Origin: Rickettsia bellii RML369-C
GTDB lineage: Bacteria; Pseudomonadota; Alphaproteobacteria; Rickettsiales; Rickettsiaceae
Reading direction: 5' to 3'
Assembly: GCF_000012385.1 (NCBI RefSeq)
Contig: NC_007940.1
Coordinates: forward strand, 1,240,001 to 1,304,000
Length of the DNA: 64,000 nt
The translations under genes and the position numbers were made by a program. Below the pieces are notes generated by a model. The model did not search any database. It was not told where the DNA came from and was given only the letters and a program-made list of their open reading frames with translations. This document shows positions 24,890 through 33,688 of this stretch, piece after piece (positions within the stretch are counted from its first letter, which is position 1; every line of letters starts with the position of its first letter).

Positions 24890-25747
24890 CTACTTAGCTA
24901 AATTAAGATATTTTAAAACTTCAGCATCGGGCGAAATAATAAAATTAGTATCTTCTTTCTTTAAAGAATTTTTATATACTAAAAGCGACTTATAAAATTT
25001 GTAAAATTCCGGATCAGTAGAATAAGAAGAATTATATATTTTAGCCGCTTTCTCATCACCATCACCTTTGATAATTTGGGCATCTTTGTAAGCTTTAGCA
25101 AGTATTATCTTACTTTCCTTATCTGCTTTTGAGCGAATACGAACACTTTCTTCTTGCCCTTCTGCTCTAATTTGTGTTGCTTCTTTTTCACGAGCAGTTT
25201 GCATACGGCGATAAATAGCCGCACTATTTTCCTTTGGTAAGTCAGCTCTTAAAATTCTAACATCAACCACATCAATACCGAAGCTTTTAGCTTCGCCGTC
25301 TACTTGATTTAAAATATTAAGCATTACATTACTACGCTCTTGCGATAATAAACTACTTAGTGAAATCTTACCTATTACTTTCCGCATCGAAGATTCAAGG
25401 TTACGAGTCAGCCTAATTTTGACTCCTTGATAATCATGGACCGTTTTATAAAACATTACAGGATTATTAATTTGAAACTTAGCATAAGCATCAACGATAA
25501 CTCTTTTACCATCAGCAGCCGTTAACTCTTTTGCTTCAACTTCAACATCTAAAAGACGCTTATCAAAAAATTCAACATTTTGAATTAACGGAACTTTAAT
25601 ATGTAGTCCAGGTTTTTCTATGGTTCTTACTGCTTCACCAAATTGGAATACTACAGCAGATTGACGTTGATCAACTGAAAATAGTGAGCTAGAAATTAAT
25701 ATCAGCCCAAAAATAGCCGTAAAAATTATATAGTAAATCTTTTGCAT
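24890..25747 (-). CDS. hflC: HflC, band-7/SPFH membrane protein
   Basis: A 285-residue protein with one N-terminal transmembrane helix (YYIIFTAIFGLILISSSLF) then an SPFH domain (QSAVVFQFGEAVRTIEKPGLHIKVP) and a coiled-coil-like C-terminal half with AREKEATQIRAEGQEE. With HflK it forms a large periplasm-facing complex around the FtsH protease. It lies 199 bases downstream of hflK, a palindromic element lying between. Confidence 0.96.
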   Translation of the reverse strand: MQKIYYIIFTAIFGLILISSSLFSVDQRQSAVVFQFGEAVRTIEKPGLHIKVPLIQNVEFFDKRLLDVEVEAKELTAADGKRVIVDAYAKFQINNPVMFYKTVHDYQGVKIRLTRNLESSMRKVIGKISLSSLLSQERSNVMLNILNQVDGEAKSFGIDVVDVRILRADLPKENSAAIYRRMQTAREKEATQIRAEGQEESVRIRSKADKESKIILAKAYKDAQIIKGDGDEKAAKIYNSSYSTDPEFYKFYKSLLVYKNSLKKEDTNFIISPDAEVLKYLNLAK

Positions 25748-25831
25748 TTAATTTAACATTTTTTGTTGTTTTTTGTATGTCACACTACGGCTTGACCGAT
25801 GTTGTTGCATAAATCGAGAACTGTTTTTTAT

Positions 25832-25945
25832 GTCATTCCTGCGAAAGCGGGAATCCAGAAAAATAAACATGAATACAGTAATGTTTAAAATAAAAAGCTC
25901 GATATATCTCGCTTTATGCTGGATCCCCGCCTATGCGGGGATGAC
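25832..25945. repeat. RPE family A variant between hflK and hflC
   Basis: Arms GTCATTCCTGCGAAAGCGGG and CCGCCTATGCGGGGATGAC: the outer GTCAT/ATGAC and the central ATCCAG/GCTGGATC are shared with other family A copies, but each arm carries its own inner mini-palindrome. Its right edge ends one base before the hflK stop codon (25947-25949 on the minus strand). Confidence 0.75.
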
Positions 25946-25946
25946 A

Positions 25947-26957
25947 TTAAGGCTTAATAGCCATATGCGGAAGTAACGCATTATTAATAATAGTCTTATT
26001 CGAGCCGCTTAATACTTCTTCAGCTACTTCTAAATATAGCCTGTCTCTAGTTACTTGCTTATTTGCAGCATATTGCTTATAAATTGCACTAAATCTTTGA
26101 CTATCTCCCTCAGCCTTTGATATTATTTCCTCTCTATAGGCTTCTGCTTCTTCTATAATTCTAGCTGCTGCCCCTCTAGCTTCCGGTAATACTTTATTAT
26201 TATAGGCTTGAGCTTGATTTATTTCCTTTTCTTTATCTGCTTTTGAAGTTTGCACATCTCTATAAGCATCTATTACCTCAGCAGGTGGCTCAGCTTTTAA
26301 CAATTGCACCTTTTCAATCATTACTCCAGCGTTATAACTATCTAGAATTTTTTGTGCTAATGTTTCTATTTTATGAGTAATTTCCTGCTTCTGATCAGAT
26401 AAGACCCAAGAAATAGGCGTATTCCCTATTACTTCTCTAACGGCACTTTCTACTGTTGACTTAACTGTTTCTTCAGGCTTTTGTACGTTAAACATAAAAT
26501 CCTCAAGATTACTAATATGCCACATTACGTCACAATTTAAAGCAACAATATTCTCATCACCAGTTAGCATAATACTTTCACCGGCAATATTTTTGGTATC
26601 ACCACCACTACGCACAAAGTTATTTGTACGATATCCAATCTCAATTCGTCTTGATTGTTTAACTTTCTCGACTATTTCTTTTTCAAATGGAGCAGGTAAA
26701 CGATAATTAAGACCAGCGTAACCTTTACGAACAAAACGTCCAAATCTTGTTACAGCCGCTTCTTCACCTTCTTTTACTTCATAAATACCTGAAGCGAGCC
26801 ACAAAACAAAAGATGCTAGAGCAACTAAAATTATTGTTTTTGTACTGAAATTAAATTGATTTTTTCTTGGTCTTGTGAATATGTTATCATCTTTATCGTT
26901 ATCAAAATCTTTCCACGGAGATTTTTTGAAAATTGGGGTATATTTTTTACTAAGCAT
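25947..26957 (-). CDS. hflK: HflK, band-7/SPFH membrane protein
   Basis: A 336-residue protein. It has an N-terminal cytosolic segment with SPWKDF, one transmembrane helix (TIILVALASFVLWLASGIY), an SPFH domain (EEAAVTRFGRFVRKGYAGLNYRLP) and a helical C-terminal part (AQAYNNKVLPEARGAAARI). It is the partner of HflC in regulating FtsH. It is the first gene of the hflK-hflC-degP unit, with a consensus-like promoter upstream. Confidence 0.96.
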   Translation of the reverse strand: MLSKKYTPIFKKSPWKDFDNDKDDNIFTRPRKNQFNFSTKTIILVALASFVLWLASGIYEVKEGEEAAVTRFGRFVRKGYAGLNYRLPAPFEKEIVEKVKQSRRIEIGYRTNNFVRSGGDTKNIAGESIMLTGDENIVALNCDVMWHISNLEDFMFNVQKPEETVKSTVESAVREVIGNTPISWVLSDQKQEITHKIETLAQKILDSYNAGVMIEKVQLLKAEPPAEVIDAYRDVQTSKADKEKEINQAQAYNNKVLPEARGAAARIIEEAEAYREEIISKAEGDSQRFSAIYKQYAANKQVTRDRLYLEVAEEVLSGSNKTIINNALLPHMAIKP

Positions 26958-26975
26958 TTGCTTTTTATATTAATT

Positions 26976-27004
26976 TTGAAATTTGAAGATTTAGTGATTA
27001 TATA
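26976..27004 (+). promoter_or_regulatory. possible mrp promoter
   Basis: TTGAAA (26976-26981), 17 bases, TATATA (26999-27004), 60 bases before the mrp ATG. It overlaps the opposing hflK promoter. In such AT-rich DNA this match is only suggestive. Confidence 0.35.
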
Positions 27005-27025
27005 TATTATAGTATTTAACGTCAA
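26997..27025 (-). promoter_or_regulatory. sigma-70 promoter for hflK-hflC-degP
   Basis: On the minus strand TTGACG (27020-27025) is followed after exactly 17 bases by TATAAT (26997-27002), 40 bases before the hflK start. The match to the consensus is one base short of perfect. Confidence 0.7.
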
Positions 27026-27064
27026 GTTGCGAACTTATAGCAGACTTAAAAAGGAAATTTAATT

Positions 27065-28021
27065 ATGGCTGATTTACACCAAAACCAAATTATCGATAAA
27101 CTGCATAATATTGCTTTTAAAGACGGTACTTTTTTAAAACAAGTTATATCAAATATTATAATTAAACATAATAATGTTGGTTTTTCAATAGATATATCAG
27201 GCATTGACAAATTAGAAGTAGAAGAAATAAAAAATACAGCAATTAAAAAGCTTAATGAAATAGTTGGCATAGGTAAAATAACTATTGTTTTTACTGAGAG
27301 TAAAACAGTAGAAAAAAAACCTCAAAAACCCAAACATTTTGTTGAGAATGTTAAAAAGATTATCTTAGTTGCATCAGGTAAAGGAGGAGTCGGCAAATCT
27401 ACTATTTCAGCTCTTATTGCTCAACAATTAAGTTTAGAGAATCACCGAGTTGGCATAGTTGATGCTGATATTTACGGACCTTCAATTCCCCATATATTTG
27501 GTATTAATGAAGTGCCGCAAACAGTGGGTGGGCGAATAATACCGGTAAGAGCTAAAAATATTGAGGTGATATCAATAGGCTTTTTCGTTAAAAATTATTC
27601 CGCAATTATTTGGCGTGGTCCTATGGCTAGTAAAACTATTTATCAATTATTATCAGTGACGAAATGGGATAACCTTGATTATTTAATTATTGATATGCCA
27701 CCAGGAACAGGGGATATTCATTTAAGTATGCTGGAGAATTATCATCTAAACGGCGTGGTAATTGTCACTACTCCGCAAAAAATGTCGGAAATAGATGTCG
27801 TACGCTCGATAGATTTATATCAAAAATTAAATTTACCGATAATTGGAATAATCGAGAATATGAGTGATTTATTTGATGGTAATAGTGGGAGTCATTTATC
27901 ACAAAAATATAATATACCATTAATAGCTCAAATTCCAGTTATACCAAAAATAGCTAATGCATGCGATAAATCACTGCCGCTTACTGACTTACTAAAATTA
28001 TCTTTAAAGGAATATTTATGA
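27065..28021 (+). CDS. mrp: Mrp/NBP35-family P-loop ATPase (ApbC-like)
   Basis: A 318-residue protein with an N-terminal MIP18-like domain (residues 1-80) and a deviant Walker A ATPase domain (ASGKGGVGKST, DADIYGPSIPHIFG, DMPPGTGDIH). Members bind and deliver iron-sulphur clusters. The CxxC normally found after the ENMS motif is absent: here ENMSDLFDGNSGSH follows and the only Cys in the protein is in NACDKS. Cluster binding by the usual route is therefore doubtful. Ribosome site AAGGAAA. Its stop overlaps the next start (ATGA). Confidence 0.93.
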   Translation: MADLHQNQIIDKLHNIAFKDGTFLKQVISNIIIKHNNVGFSIDISGIDKLEVEEIKNTAIKKLNEIVGIGKITIVFTESKTVEKKPQKPKHFVENVKKIILVASGKGGVGKSTISALIAQQLSLENHRVGIVDADIYGPSIPHIFGINEVPQTVGGRIIPVRAKNIEVISIGFFVKNYSAIIWRGPMASKTIYQLLSVTKWDNLDYLIIDMPPGTGDIHLSMLENYHLNGVVIVTTPQKMSEIDVVRSIDLYQKLNLPIIGIIENMSDLFDGNSGSHLSQKYNIPLIAQIPVIPKIANACDKSLPLTDLLKLSLKEYL

Positions 28022-29199
28022 CTAATACAGATTTTTTGTATAACGAAGCTAATAAAGAGGAATTTGCAGGAGACACGGAACGCAGAACCGCAGCGTACAA
28101 AAACGTACGTGAGGATTCGAGTAACGGATCGACGCACAAATTACCTTTAGAAGCAAGCTATACGGAAAATCTGTGGGTGCTTACAGATAGTAGAACAGGT
28201 AATAACCACCAAGCAATCGCACTTGCTGAAAAATTAGCAGAAGAATATACAGTCATTAGACTTGAATATAATTGCTTAGCTAAGCTGCCAAATTTTTTAC
28301 TTAAATATCATCCTGTTCATATAAAAAAAGAAATATTACGGGATATTTTAGATAAGCCTCTACCTGATATAATTATTACTGCTGGAAGAAGAACGGCAGC
28401 TTTAGCATTTTATTTAAAAAAGAAGTTAAAAAAAGAAATTAAACTGATTCAAATAATGCAACCTAATTTATCTTATGAAGTGTTTGAAGCGGTGATCTTG
28501 CCTTATCATGATCAACGTCATTGCGAGCGACTGCAAGGAGCGTGGCAATCTCAGGACTTTTTCACTAGATTGCTTCGTCAATGCTATGCATTTCCTCGCA
28601 ATGACGATTTCATCATCCCAATAAACGGAGCTATTAATAACGTAACTGAAAAGTTTGCCACGGCGAATTTAGAACTACAAAAACATTACCCTAAGCTTAA
28701 AGAATTTATTGCCTTAATAATCGGTGGGAATAATAAGAAATTTAATTTCACTGAAAAAGAAGCTATTCATTTTTCTTCATTATTAAAAAGAATATATGAT
28801 AATCAAAAAACTCCTTTTTTCATTAGTTTTAGCAGACGCACACCTGACATAGTAAAATCAATTATTAAAAATAACATGCCGGCTTCAACAATTATTTATG
28901 ACCCAACTACTGATACAGGGTTTAACCCATATATCGCTATGCTTGCAAGTGCTAAATATATAATCTCTACAGCCGATTCTATATCAATGTGCAGCGAAGC
29001 AGCTTCAAGCGGCAAACCTCTTTACATATTCTGCCCATCAAATTTTAACTCCTCCAAGCATAAAATTTTTGTAAAAAAACTGGTTAAGCTGAAAATAGCA
29101 AAAATGTTTGATGAGTCTGTAACGAAATTAGAAGAGTATAGCTATCCACCTTTAGATGAAGCAGGAAGAGTAGCTGAGATTATTAAACCTTTAATATAA
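28018..29199 (+). CDS. ELM1-family (DUF1022-type) protein with two in-frame RPE insertions
   Basis: A 393-residue protein. The core resembles the bacterial 'mitochondrial fission ELM1' family: WVLTDSRTGNNHQAIALAEKL at the start, ITAGRRTAALAFYLKK, and a C-terminal half with DSISMCSEAASSGKPLYIF, a nucleotide-sugar-transferase-like pattern. Function in bacteria is unknown. Two palindromic elements are read through in frame: residues about 14-49 (AGDTERRTAAYKNVRED, RPE-1 type) and about 167-197 (CERLQGAWQS...AFPRNDD, family B). Without them the protein would be near the family length. It is translationally coupled to mrp. Confidence 0.85.
   Translation: MTNTDFLYNEANKEEFAGDTERRTAAYKNVREDSSNGSTHKLPLEASYTENLWVLTDSRTGNNHQAIALAEKLAEEYTVIRLEYNCLAKLPNFLLKYHPVHIKKEILRDILDKPLPDIIITAGRRTAALAFYLKKKLKKEIKLIQIMQPNLSYEVFEAVILPYHDQRHCERLQGAWQSQDFFTRLLRQCYAFPRNDDFIIPINGAINNVTEKFATANLELQKHYPKLKEFIALIIGGNNKKFNFTEKEAIHFSSLLKRIYDNQKTPFFISFSRRTPDIVKSIIKNNMPASTIIYDPTTDTGFNPYIAMLASAKYIISTADSISMCSEAASSGKPLYIFCPSNFNSSKHKIFVKKLVKLKIAKMFDESVTKLEEYSYPPLDEAGRVAEIIKPLI
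28057..28164. repeat. RPE-1-type element inside the ELM1-like gene
   Basis: About 108 bases encoding EFAGDTERRTAAYKNVREDS and on to LPLEAS in frame, the typical peptide of rickettsial RPE-1 as I remember it. It contains GCGTACAAAAACGTACGTGAG, the same core hairpin type seen in families C and D. It lies just after the first dozen codons of the host gene. Confidence 0.85.
28516..28606. repeat. RPE family B element inside the ELM1-like gene
   Basis: Perfect 12-base terminal inverted repeats (CGTCATTGCGAG, 28516-28527, and CTCGCAATGACG, 28595-28606). The interior has GGAGCGTGGCAATCTCAG and GATTGCTTCGTCAATGC. It is translated in frame as part of the host protein. Copies outside genes are at 46833-46952, about 52246-52355 and 57338-57461. 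Confidence 0.88.
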
Positions 29200-29213
29200 A
29201 AGCTGGTAATTAA

Positions 29214-29519
29214 ATGAATAAAGATATACAATCCTACATATTTATCAAAAAGCTAAAATCTTTACCATTTATCGAAGAAATATGGCTTTTTGGTTCTCGT
29301 GCTAGAGGCGATAACAACAAGCGTTCCGATATTGATCTTGCTATCATTTGCCCTAATATTACAGATCAAGAATGGTTAAAAGTTGTAGATATTATAAATG
29401 ATGCTGATACGCTTTTAAAGATAGATTGTGTCAGGTTCGATAACACGAAAATAAGCCGTGAGCTTTATGAAAATATAATAAGAAATAAAAAGATTTTATA
29501 TGTTAAAAACAAATATTAG
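29214..29519 (+). CDS. MNT-type minimal nucleotidyltransferase (antitoxin of HEPN-MNT pair)
   Basis: A 101-residue minimal nucleotidyltransferase with the family motif FGSRARGDNNKRSDIDLA: Gly27-Ser28 and metal-binding Asp39 and Asp41. In HEPN/MNT pairs this protein usually neutralises the HEPN partner, in studied cases by AMPylation near its active site. Its end overlaps the HEPN gene by 20 bases. It lies 14 bases after the ELM1-like gene and may be co-transcribed with it. Confidence 0.88.
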   Translation: MNKDIQSYIFIKKLKSLPFIEEIWLFGSRARGDNNKRSDIDLAIICPNITDQEWLKVVDIINDADTLLKIDCVRFDNTKISRELYENIIRNKKILYVKNKY

Positions 29520-29922
29520 ACTTAAAACAAAACTTGAAAACTTTCGTAAAGCTTTTATAGCACTTGAAGCTATTTATTTAAAACCAATCACAGAAGATCG
29601 TGCTTATATAGACGCAACAATTCAAAGATTTGAATTTACTTTTGAACTTGCTTGGAAATTTTTAAAAGAGTATTTTGCTCAAATGGGTATAGTTCTCAAT
29701 TATCCCAAAGAAGTCATTAAAGAAGCTTACGCAGTGGGCATTATAAATGATGAAGATTTATGGATTCACATGCTTCTTGATCGTAATATGACCTCACACA
29801 CCTATGATAAGAAGCTTGCCGATGAAATTTATGAACATATCAAAAATTATACTCCTGAATTTAAGAGGTTACTAAGTATACATCTAAAGTTGTTAGACGA
29901 GGATCAAATTGGAAAAGAGTAA
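29500..29922 (+). CDS. HEPN-domain toxin / nucleotidyltransferase substrate-binding protein
   Basis: A 140-residue helical protein of the HI0074 type. The HEPN catalytic pattern R-x4-H-x-Y is visible as RNMTSHTY (Arg95, His100, Tyr102), so ribonuclease activity is plausible. Earlier, QRFEFTFELAWKFLKEYF is typical of the family. The C terminus (IGKE and stop, from about 29908) is provided by the first bases of a family C palindromic element, so the original end has been replaced or trimmed. Confidence 0.87.
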   Translation: MLKTNIRLKTKLENFRKAFIALEAIYLKPITEDRAYIDATIQRFEFTFELAWKFLKEYFAQMGIVLNYPKEVIKEAYAVGIINDEDLWIHMLLDRNMTSHTYDKKLADEIYEHIKNYTPEFKRLLSIHLKLLDEDQIGKE

Positions 29923-30010
29923 TTGGTCTGTAAGCCGAAAAACGGCAGCAGTTACTTAATACGTGAGTATCGGAAGATTTACAAGACGACGTAGTCAATT
30001 TTTCAAATTT
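29905..30010. repeat. RPE family C copy at the 3' end of the HEPN gene
   Basis: It begins ATTGGAAAAGAGTAATTGG and ends ACGTAGTCAATTTTTCAAAT. The centre has GCAGTTACTTAATACGTGAG. Its left edge gives the HEPN gene its last codons and TAA; its right edge touches the stop of the opposing methyltransferase gene at 30009. Confidence 0.8.
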
Positions 30011-30704
30011 AATTATTATTCAAAGACTTTATAATACCCTGTAGGATTTGGATTTCAGGGGTAGAGAGGTTATTGATACGCATAAATATATTGGTGATAT
30101 TTTGCTGCATTATAAGTTTTCTTTCCGGAATTTTAAAGAATCCGGCTTTGTCTAATTTTCCGAATAAATGTGTTAGGAAATGATCTATTTCTTCTTTAGT
30201 AGCGAGTTTTTGAATATTATAAATATCTTCTCTTGATTCAGAATTACGAAATAATTCATAACATACAATAATAACTGCTTGTGCAATGTTTAGCGAGCTA
30301 AATTCCGTGGTGTTAATGGTGATAATCTTATTGGCAAGCGATATTTCTTCATTGCTAAGCCCATTATTTTCCCGCCCAAACATTATCCCGACTTTTGCAA
30401 GACTCGGATAATCGGAAGTTAGATTTTGTGAGAATACATAATCCTTATTTATAGCCCGCTTGATGCAGGTAGTAGCATATAGATATTCGAGGTCTTTAAT
30501 ACATTCCTCTAAGCTATTATAAATTTTTGCATTATCTATAATATTTACTGCTCCGACTGCATTACTGCGGGCTTGTTCATTAGGCCAACCATCTCTTGGG
30601 GTTATTATTCTAAGCTCATCCAAGCCAAAATTCTTCATGGCTCTTGCGGTAGCACCGATATTCTCACCCATTTGCGGTGCAACTAATATTATTATAGGCT
30701 TCAT
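30009..30704 (-). CDS. trmJ: tRNA/rRNA 2'-O-methyltransferase, TrmJ-like SPOUT
   Basis: A 231-residue TrmH-superfamily (SPOUT) enzyme. N-terminal APQMGENIGATARAMKNFGL and the knot motifs IMFGRENNGLSNEEISLA and NIAQAVIIVCYELFR bind S-adenosylmethionine. Length and order fit TrmJ, which methylates position 32 of tRNAs. Another TrmH-family specificity cannot be excluded. It starts one base after the ruvC stop (TGAAATG), so the two are coupled. Confidence 0.87.
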   Translation of the reverse strand: MKPIIILVAPQMGENIGATARAMKNFGLDELRIITPRDGWPNEQARSNAVGAVNIIDNAKIYNSLEECIKDLEYLYATTCIKRAINKDYVFSQNLTSDYPSLAKVGIMFGRENNGLSNEEISLANKIITINTTEFSSLNIAQAVIIVCYELFRNSESREDIYNIQKLATKEEIDHFLTHLFGKLDKAGFFKIPERKLIMQQNITNIFMRINNLSTPEIQILQGIIKSLNNN

Positions 30705-30705
30705 T

Positions 30706-31179
30706 TCAGTAATTTTTCGTAACTAGACAGGTATAAGCGATTGCTACAGCATCAGCTTCATCTGAGTTAGTAATTGCAGCAGTACCCGGCAGTAATAACT
30801 TAATCATATGCAAAATCTGATCCTTTTCGGCATGACCATATCCTGTGACAGTTTTTTTTATCGTGTTAGGTTTGAATTCTCGCATATCTAAATCATATCT
30901 ACCAATTAGTGACATTATAGCACCTCTAGCATAGCCAAGCTTTAACGAAGTTACGCTATTAGTATTAACAAAAGTTTCTTCAATCGCTGCCATATTCGGC
31001 TTATATTCTAATATTACTTTTTCTAATATGCTGTTGATATAGCTAAGCCTATGATGTATTTCATCCTTACTACTTGTTTTGATAACGCCGCTGGCTAAAT
31101 ATTTCAGCTTTGCCGATTCTTTTGCAACCACCGCCCATCCCAAACTCCCAAGTGCCGGATCAATCCCAAGTACTATCAT
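30706..31179 (-). CDS. ruvC: crossover junction endodeoxyribonuclease RuvC
   Basis: A 157-residue Holliday-junction resolvase. I start it at the ATG at 31179 ([15 protein letters not shown]), preceded by GGTAGGGA. The frame stays open 12 codons further upstream, but those codons ([12 protein letters not shown]) are the edge of a palindromic element. Catalytic acids are Asp7 in GIDPALG, a Glu in AIEETFVN, and the two Asp in [11 protein letters not shown]. It works with RuvAB, not in this window. Confidence 0.94.
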   Translation of the reverse strand: MIVLGIDPALGSLGWAVVAKESAKLKYLASGVIKTSSKDEIHHRLSYINSILEKVILEYKPNMAAIEETFVNTNSVTSLKLGYARGAIMSLIGRYDLDMREFKPNTIKKTVTGYGHAEKDQILHMIKLLLPGTAAITNSDEADAVAIAYTCLVTKNY

Positions 31180-31189
31180 TGTTATCCCT

Positions 31190-31403
31190 ACCGTGTCATC
31201 CCGTGGTCCCGCCACGGGATCTATAAAATGATTTTAAAAATACTGAATCCTGTGACTTGACCGCCAACTCTCATGTCACTCCCACCTTAGGTGTCATCCC
31301 GTGGCTTGGGAACTAGATCCAGAAAAACAATAAAAAATACAAACATAAAAAGCTTGATTCCTCTCGCTTTATGCTGGATCCCGTGGACAAGCCACGGGAT
31401 GAC
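31190..31403. repeat. RPE cluster upstream of ruvC
   Basis: A partial family A arm (GTCATCCCGTGGTCCCGCC, 31194-31212) abuts the ruvC start. A full family A element spans 31293-31403, with arms GTCATCCCGTGGCTTGGGAA... and GTGGACAAGCCACGGGATGAC and the usual CTCTCGCTTTATGCTGGATC before the right arm. The remaining spacer up to era has no gene. Confidence 0.8.
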
Positions 31404-31458
31404 ACCGCACACGTTCTTCGATCCATGCAAACAAACCTAAGGCGGGAATGACAATTCT

Positions 31459-32346
31459 TTATATCTTCATATATTCATAATAATCAGAATTATCTTCCCA
31501 CAACTCTTGCACCTTGACGAATAAAAACAAATGTACAGGAAAGCCAAAAAATTGTTGCATTTGCATTCGGGATTTTGCCCCTAGCTCTTTAATTTTTGAG
31601 CCGTTTTTCCCAAGTATTATAGTTTTGTAGCTCTCTCTTGAAACTACTATAATCTGATTAATTTTTACGGATTTATCTTTTAGCTCTTCCCATTTTTCGG
31701 TTTGCACAGTTAGCTTATAAGGCAGTTCTTGCTGCAACCCTAAAAATAACTGCTCTCTCGTAATTTCTGCGGCGATAAAACGCATCGGCAAATCGGTTAT
31801 GTCGTCCTCTTCATAAAGCCAAGGAGCGATTTTTGCTTTACTTGTTATGTATTCAAGTAGCTTATCAACATTCTCACCTGAAATAGCAGAAATAGGGAAA
31901 AGTAAGCTGTCAGAATAATTTTCAGCTAAAAAAGCTTTAGTGTCGTCTATATATTTCGATTCAACATCTATTTTGTTTAACAAAAATACCGGCACAACAT
32001 TAAGTGAGCGAAGCTTGTTTAAAATATCATGCGTTATGCTATCTAATGGCTTTAAGCTATCAATAATTAACATGACAATATCGGCACTATGCAGACTAGA
32101 CCAAGCACATCTAACCATTGCCTTTTCTAAAGTTCCTTTCGGCTCAAATATCCCTGGTGTATCATATAGTATTATTTGGGTATCGTTTAGGGTAATGATG
32201 CCGGTAATGATCGACCTAGTTGTTTGAACTTTTGGGGTAACTATCGAAAGCTTTTCCCCGATTATTCTATTTAGCAAAGTAGACTTGCCGCTATTAGGTC
32301 TGCCGATAATACAAACCGAAACTGTTTTTTGAATTTGCTTGGTCAC
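31459..32346 (-). CDS. era: GTPase Era
   Basis: A 295-residue GTPase for 16S rRNA maturation. G1 [10 protein letters not shown]3 DTPGI, G4 NKID, and a C-terminal KH domain ([19 protein letters not shown]) that binds the 3' end of 16S rRNA. It belongs to the lepB-rnc-era order, here separated from rnc by a broken TPR gene. Confidence 0.97.
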   Translation of the reverse strand: MTKQIQKTVSVCIIGRPNSGKSTLLNRIIGEKLSIVTPKVQTTRSIITGIITLNDTQIILYDTPGIFEPKGTLEKAMVRCAWSSLHSADIVMLIIDSLKPLDSITHDILNKLRSLNVVPVFLLNKIDVESKYIDDTKAFLAENYSDSLLFPISAISGENVDKLLEYITSKAKIAPWLYEEDDITDLPMRFIAAEITREQLFLGLQQELPYKLTVQTEKWEELKDKSVKINQIIVVSRESYKTIILGKNGSKIKELGAKSRMQMQQFFGFPVHLFLFVKVQELWEDNSDYYEYMKI

Positions 32347-32362
32347 AAATTTTTACCTAGCT

Positions 32363-32998
32363 TTATAGTTTTTGCATTAATTCTTGTTTAAGTTGTTGAG
32401 CATCATAGTTTAAATGATTTAATTCTAGTGCTTTATTAACTGCTTCAAGAGCTAATTTATAATGACCTAATTTTTCTAATATTAAACTCTTATTATAATA
32501 TACATCTGAATTATTAGGATTTAGTTCAATAGCTTTATTAGAAGCTTCAACAGCTAGACTATATTTTTCTAACTTATATAAAACAAAAGCTTTACCGTCA
32601 TAAAAACCATAATCATTAGGATTTAATATAATCGCTTTGTCGTATGCTTTAATAGATAAATCATATTGAGTTAACATAGCTAATATGAAGCCTTTAAACC
32701 CATATAATTCTGGATTATTAGGTTCCAATTCAATCGCTTTATTTAAAGTTTCAATAGCTAAATCGTATTTATGTAGCCTAGATAAAGCTCTACTCTTACC
32801 AAGATATATATTTGGAAAAGTTGGATTTAATATAATTGCTTTATTAAAGGCTTCAATAGCTAAATCATATTTTTTTTAATTATAAAACTCAACAGCCTCA
32901 TTATAATAATTTGCGTAGGAAGTGCCATCATTAGCACTAGCTATTGACATAGAAAACAATAAAAAAATAAACAGTAAATTCTTTAAGTATTTCATCAT
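32363..32998 (-). pseudogene. TPR-repeat secreted protein gene broken by an in-frame stop
   Basis: From the ATG at 32998 the frame encodes a signal peptide (MMKYLKNLLFIFLLFSMSIA) and SANDGTSYANYYNEAVEFYN. A TAA at 32876-32878 (codon 41) follows. The same frame then continues for about 170 codons of tetratricopeptide repeats (KYDLAIEAFNKAIILNP, KYDLAIETLNKAIELEPNN and three more) to 32363. A single nonsense change explains everything. The part after the stop could be started from TTG at 32728, but it would lack the signal peptide. It starts three bases after rnc ends. Confidence 0.85.
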
Positions 32999-33001
32999 AT
33001 T

Positions 33002-33688
33002 TTATAACAATTTGAGCTTATGTAATAATTCCCTTGCAGCGTTTTTTTCAGCTTCTTTTATAGAGTGTCCTTTACCTGTTTGCTCGTAGCCGTTTATTTT
33101 TACTGATACTGTAAAGGTTGACAAGTGAGCTACACCCTCTCTTTTAATTAGGCGATATATAGGGATATGATGATCTTTGCTTTGTGCCCATTCTTGTAAG
33201 GCGGTTTTAGGGTCATAATCTGTTAGATCTTTGACTTTTATAAATTCTGCCCATAATTTCCCTATAATATTATGAATTGTAGTAATATCACTATCGAGAT
33301 ATATAGCTGCGATTAAAGCTTCTGTAACATTTTCAATATTATTAGGATTATCACGCCCGCCGGCTATTTCTTCGCCATGAGTCATAATAATATAATTTTT
33401 TAAACCAAGCTTAGCTCCTACAACACAAATTGTTTCTTTACAAACTAAGTATGATCTAATTTTAGCTAAATTTCCTTCGTTATATTCTTTAAAATTATTA
33501 AATAAAATTTCTGTGATAATTAAATTTAATACCGCATCTCCTAGAAATTCCAACCGCTCATAATCTTTATTAGCCTTATATTCATGATGCTGTCTTAAAG
33601 AGGGATGACTTAAGGCTTCTGTTAAAAGTGCCTTATTCTTAAAACTATAATCTAGTAATTTTTCTAACTCCTCAAATGATTCCATCAA
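33002..33688 (-). CDS. rnc: ribonuclease III
   Basis: A 228-residue double-strand-specific RNase. The catalytic signature [11 protein letters not shown] is near residue 43 and the second acidic cluster is in [15 protein letters not shown]. The C-terminal double-stranded-RNA-binding domain runs from about residue 157 ([13 protein letters not shown]) to the end. It processes rRNA precursors. Its start overlaps the end of lepB by four bases. Confidence 0.97.
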   Translation of the reverse strand: MMESFEELEKLLDYSFKNKALLTEALSHPSLRQHHEYKANKDYERLEFLGDAVLNLIITEILFNNFKEYNEGNLAKIRSYLVCKETICVVGAKLGLKNYIIMTHGEEIAGGRDNPNNIENVTEALIAAIYLDSDITTIHNIIGKLWAEFIKVKDLTDYDPKTALQEWAQSKDHHIPIYRLIKREGVAHLSTFTVSVKINGYEQTGKGHSIKEAEKNAARELLHKLKLL

